Source: Ruminococcus sp. YE71 (GTDB lineage Bacteria; Bacillota; Clostridia; Oscillospirales; Ruminococcaceae). From it: a DNA stretch of 64,000 nucleotides. A program made the position numbers and the translations under genes. The stretch spans positions 248,001 through 312,000 of the forward strand of contig NZ_FPIR01000001.1 in NCBI RefSeq assembly GCF_900119155.1, written 5' to 3'. Positions 62,296 to 64,000 of this stretch are shown piece after piece; within the stretch, counting starts at the first letter, position 1; each line of letters begins with the position of its first letter. The notes under the pieces were generated by a model. It searched no databases. It was not told the DNA's origin and worked only from the letters and a program-made list of their open reading frames with translations.

Positions 62296-64000
62296 ATGAC
62301 AAACTTTAATGTACAGGCATTCATGGATTCACTTTCTGCGGAGATGCAGGAGAAGGTAAAGGCTTGCAAGACCGAAGAGGAGCTTGCGGTCCTGATCGAA
62401 GCTGAGGGTATCGACCTTACCGCTTTTGCGGAGAACGAAGAGGACATAGAGCTTACGCTGGAAGATCTGGATGGCGTAGGCGGAGGCAGGGGTTTCCTGC
62501 AGACTGCACTTGCATCGGTGATCATGTTCACAAGCGCGGGGGCTGCGGTTGCAAGCCCAACAGGCGGAACTATATTCAATGATACAGCGATCACTGCTTC
62601 GGCTGCCGACCCCGGCGTTATCGGTGAGATGGGTAACTATGATTTTGTCGACCCTATAGCTAAGCTCGCATACGATAAAGCAAGAGAATACGGTCTTGAA
62701 TATCTTGACAAGGGACTGACCGAGCTGCTCAAGAACGTTCCCTTTGGCGATTCGATAAAGGATCTTATCAAAGATCAGCTCTTCTCGGTATTCGGTATCG
62801 AGGGTGAAAAGACCATTACCACCAAGGATCTGAGCGACAAGCTTGACAAGCTGGACGAGAAGATGGATGAGGCATTTGACAAGCAGACCAAGGAACTGAT
62901 CGCAGCAATGAACCGCACTGCTGTAGTACAGAAATACAAGAGCGATATGGACACTCTTGTTGCTACGGCGGACGTTGCCGCTATCATTTCGGACAGTGAG
63001 GATGAAGACGATCTGTCCGAAGAGGATAAGCTTGTCAAGCTGGCAATGGTTGTCGGCAACAGTAACACTTGGTCAACAACAGGCAGCTTCATGCACGCTT
63101 ACACAGCGGTCACCAACGATATGATTGGTAAATCCTATTCAAGCGACATGGATTTCTTTACTGCTCTTTATGAGGAACAGAAAGCAAACTATCAGTTCAG
63201 CGGTGAAGTGCTTGATGTTATAACGCCTTATATTCAGAAGATGATCCTTGATTATGCAAGATACACCACGATCCTGTTGGCAAGCCTTGACGCACAGGAG
63301 CAGCTTATCTATGGTGATTTTGATGCTTCAAAGATCACCGACAAGCAGCTCAAGCTTCAGTATGAATCGCTGATGAACGACCGTACAACTATCAAGAAAG
63401 CCAAGATAGTTGTCTCCAAGAATCTGTTCGGTTCCGAAGCCTTCACCAAAAACGGTATATCTATCTCCAAGGTCAGCTCGATAAAGCTTGGTTCCAATAA
63501 CTATGACAATGTTTTCGTTCACCTGAATAAGCTTCTGAGCACGAACAGACTTATACATATCCCCACCGGCAGGGTGCTCAATCCGAATTTGCAGACGGAA
63601 TCGGGCTATAGGCTTATTAACGGAGATAATAAAGAGACCGAGCAGTTCGGACTTGACGGTCTTGAAAGCTCATCGAAAGAAGAGTTTGAAAAGCGTATTA
63701 CCGGACAGATAGGCAACTACTACAACCACAACTGCTTTAGTGCAAAACAGATGGAACAACTGTTTGAACACGTTGAAAAACAGATAGCTTCCGGAAAGTA
63801 TTCAAGCGTAGTTGATTACTTAGATAAGATGGGATTCAATGTTGACCCCAGCTGGGAATCAACAGATGTCGGAAATAGTTGGTCCCCATCCTACGGCTGG
63901 TGGATTCCGACAGGCGGCGGTTATGATGAAAGAAATTATGGTTGGAGTTTTACCGAGACTCGGTATACATGCTGGATAGATGCTATAAATCTGTCAACCG
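62296..64000 (+). CDS. Large secreted protein with Nif11-like double-glycine leader, truncated by the window end
   Basis: ATG follows TAGGAGGAATTAAAA, and the frame is open to the last base: at least 568 residues. Residues 1-64 resemble a Nif11-type leader: NVQAFMDSLSAEMQEKVKAC, KTEEELAVLIEAEGIDLT, ending LTLEDLDGVGGG with cleavage expected near Gly62-Gly64. A hydrophobic stretch follows at once (67-88, FLQTALASVIMFTSAGAAVA). Then comes a long, largely helical, acidic region with a coiled-coil-like SDKLDKLDEKMDEAFDKQ near 180, and a Trp/Tyr/Gly-rich part at the visible end. I recognise no known toxin domain. It is last in the small-peptide operon. Confidence 0.75.
   Translation, partial: MTNFNVQAFMDSLSAEMQEKVKACKTEEELAVLIEAEGIDLTAFAENEEDIELTLEDLDGVGGGRGFLQTALASVIMFTSAGAAVASPTGGTIFNDTAITASAADPGVIGEMGNYDFVDPIAKLAYDKAREYGLEYLDKGLTELLKNVPFGDSIKDLIKDQLFSVFGIEGEKTITTKDLSDKLDKLDEKMDEAFDKQTKELIAAMNRTAVVQKYKSDMDTLVATADVAAIISDSEDEDDLSEEDKLVKLAMVVGNSNTWSTTGSFMHAYTAVTNDMIGKSYSSDMDFFTALYEEQKANYQFSGEVLDVITPYIQKMILDYARYTTILLASLDAQEQLIYGDFDASKITDKQLKLQYESLMNDRTTIKKAKIVVSKNLFGSEAFTKNGISISKVSSIKLGSNNYDNVFVHLNKLLSTNRLIHIPTGRVLNPNLQTESGYRLINGDNKETEQFGLDGLESSSKEEFEKRITGQIGNYYNHNCFSAKQMEQLFEHVEKQIASGKYSSVVDYLDKMGFNVDPSWESTDVGNSWSPSYGWWIPTGGGYDERNYGWSFTETRYTCWIDAINLST

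Overview
The window is a bacterial chromosome segment, most likely from a Ruminococcus-like member of the Oscillospiraceae (Clostridia). The grounds are low-GC Gram-positive features in GC-moderate DNA: strong GGAGG ribosome sites, -35/-10 promoters with 17-base spacers, the sporulation pair spo0A/spoIVB, a type IV pilus system without an outer-membrane secretin, an NPxTG-type cell-wall anchor, and Tn4451-type mobile DNA. No rRNA, tRNA or CRISPR array was recognised. Gene calls rest on reading motifs and family resemblance by eye; no database search was run.

Layout. 1-1.5 kb: end of a MacB-type ABC exporter. 1.6-15.4 kb: a type IV pilus block. pilT and pilB lie on the minus strand, pilD is divergent, and a long minus-strand run pilC - pilM/pilN fusion - pilO - three prepilin-like proteins (two very large) follows its own promoter at 15.4 kb. 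15.5-20 kb: proB, a 2-hydroxyacid dehydrogenase, small membrane proteins and an NlpC/P60 secreted protein. 20.4-29.5 kb (plus strand): rimO, pgsA, cysS, a membrane cyclophilin-like protein, an acidic lipoprotein, a Nudix hydrolase, a zinc-ribbon membrane protein and a fucose/arabinose isomerase-family protein. 29.5-32.2 kb: spo0A and spoIVB. 32.7-40.3 kb: membrane proteins, a double-domain YezG-like protein, a YdbC/PC4 protein, a polysaccharide flippase and a secreted beta-helix protein. 40.5-46.3 kb: a phosphoribosyltransferase-like protein and an F-type ATP synthase operon (I-B-E-F-H-A-G) that stops before atpD and atpC. 46.7-50.7 kb: lysS, a BspA-type LRR surface protein and a WYL regulator.

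From about 50.7 kb the DNA becomes AT-rich and accessory. It contains a frameshifted gene, a large serine recombinase with a TnpW-like protein, a CHC2 primase-like gene, a candidate oriT, mobC and a relaxase, together an integrative mobilizable element. After that come several broken genes: a NYN nuclease-like gene and a small gene each cut by one in-frame TGA, and an ATPase remnant. At the far right is a promoter with upstream direct repeats, a cluster of tiny peptide genes with a double-glycine leader, and a long open gene leaving the window whose N-terminus is a Nif11-like double-glycine leader joined to a protein of more than 500 residues. This last locus is the best candidate for an undescribed secreted effector or bacteriocin system.

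A second theme is a family of six MITE-like intergenic palindromes (copies A-F, 21.9-46.6 kb) with terminator-like hairpins at their ends. One of them sits exactly where atpD would be expected.
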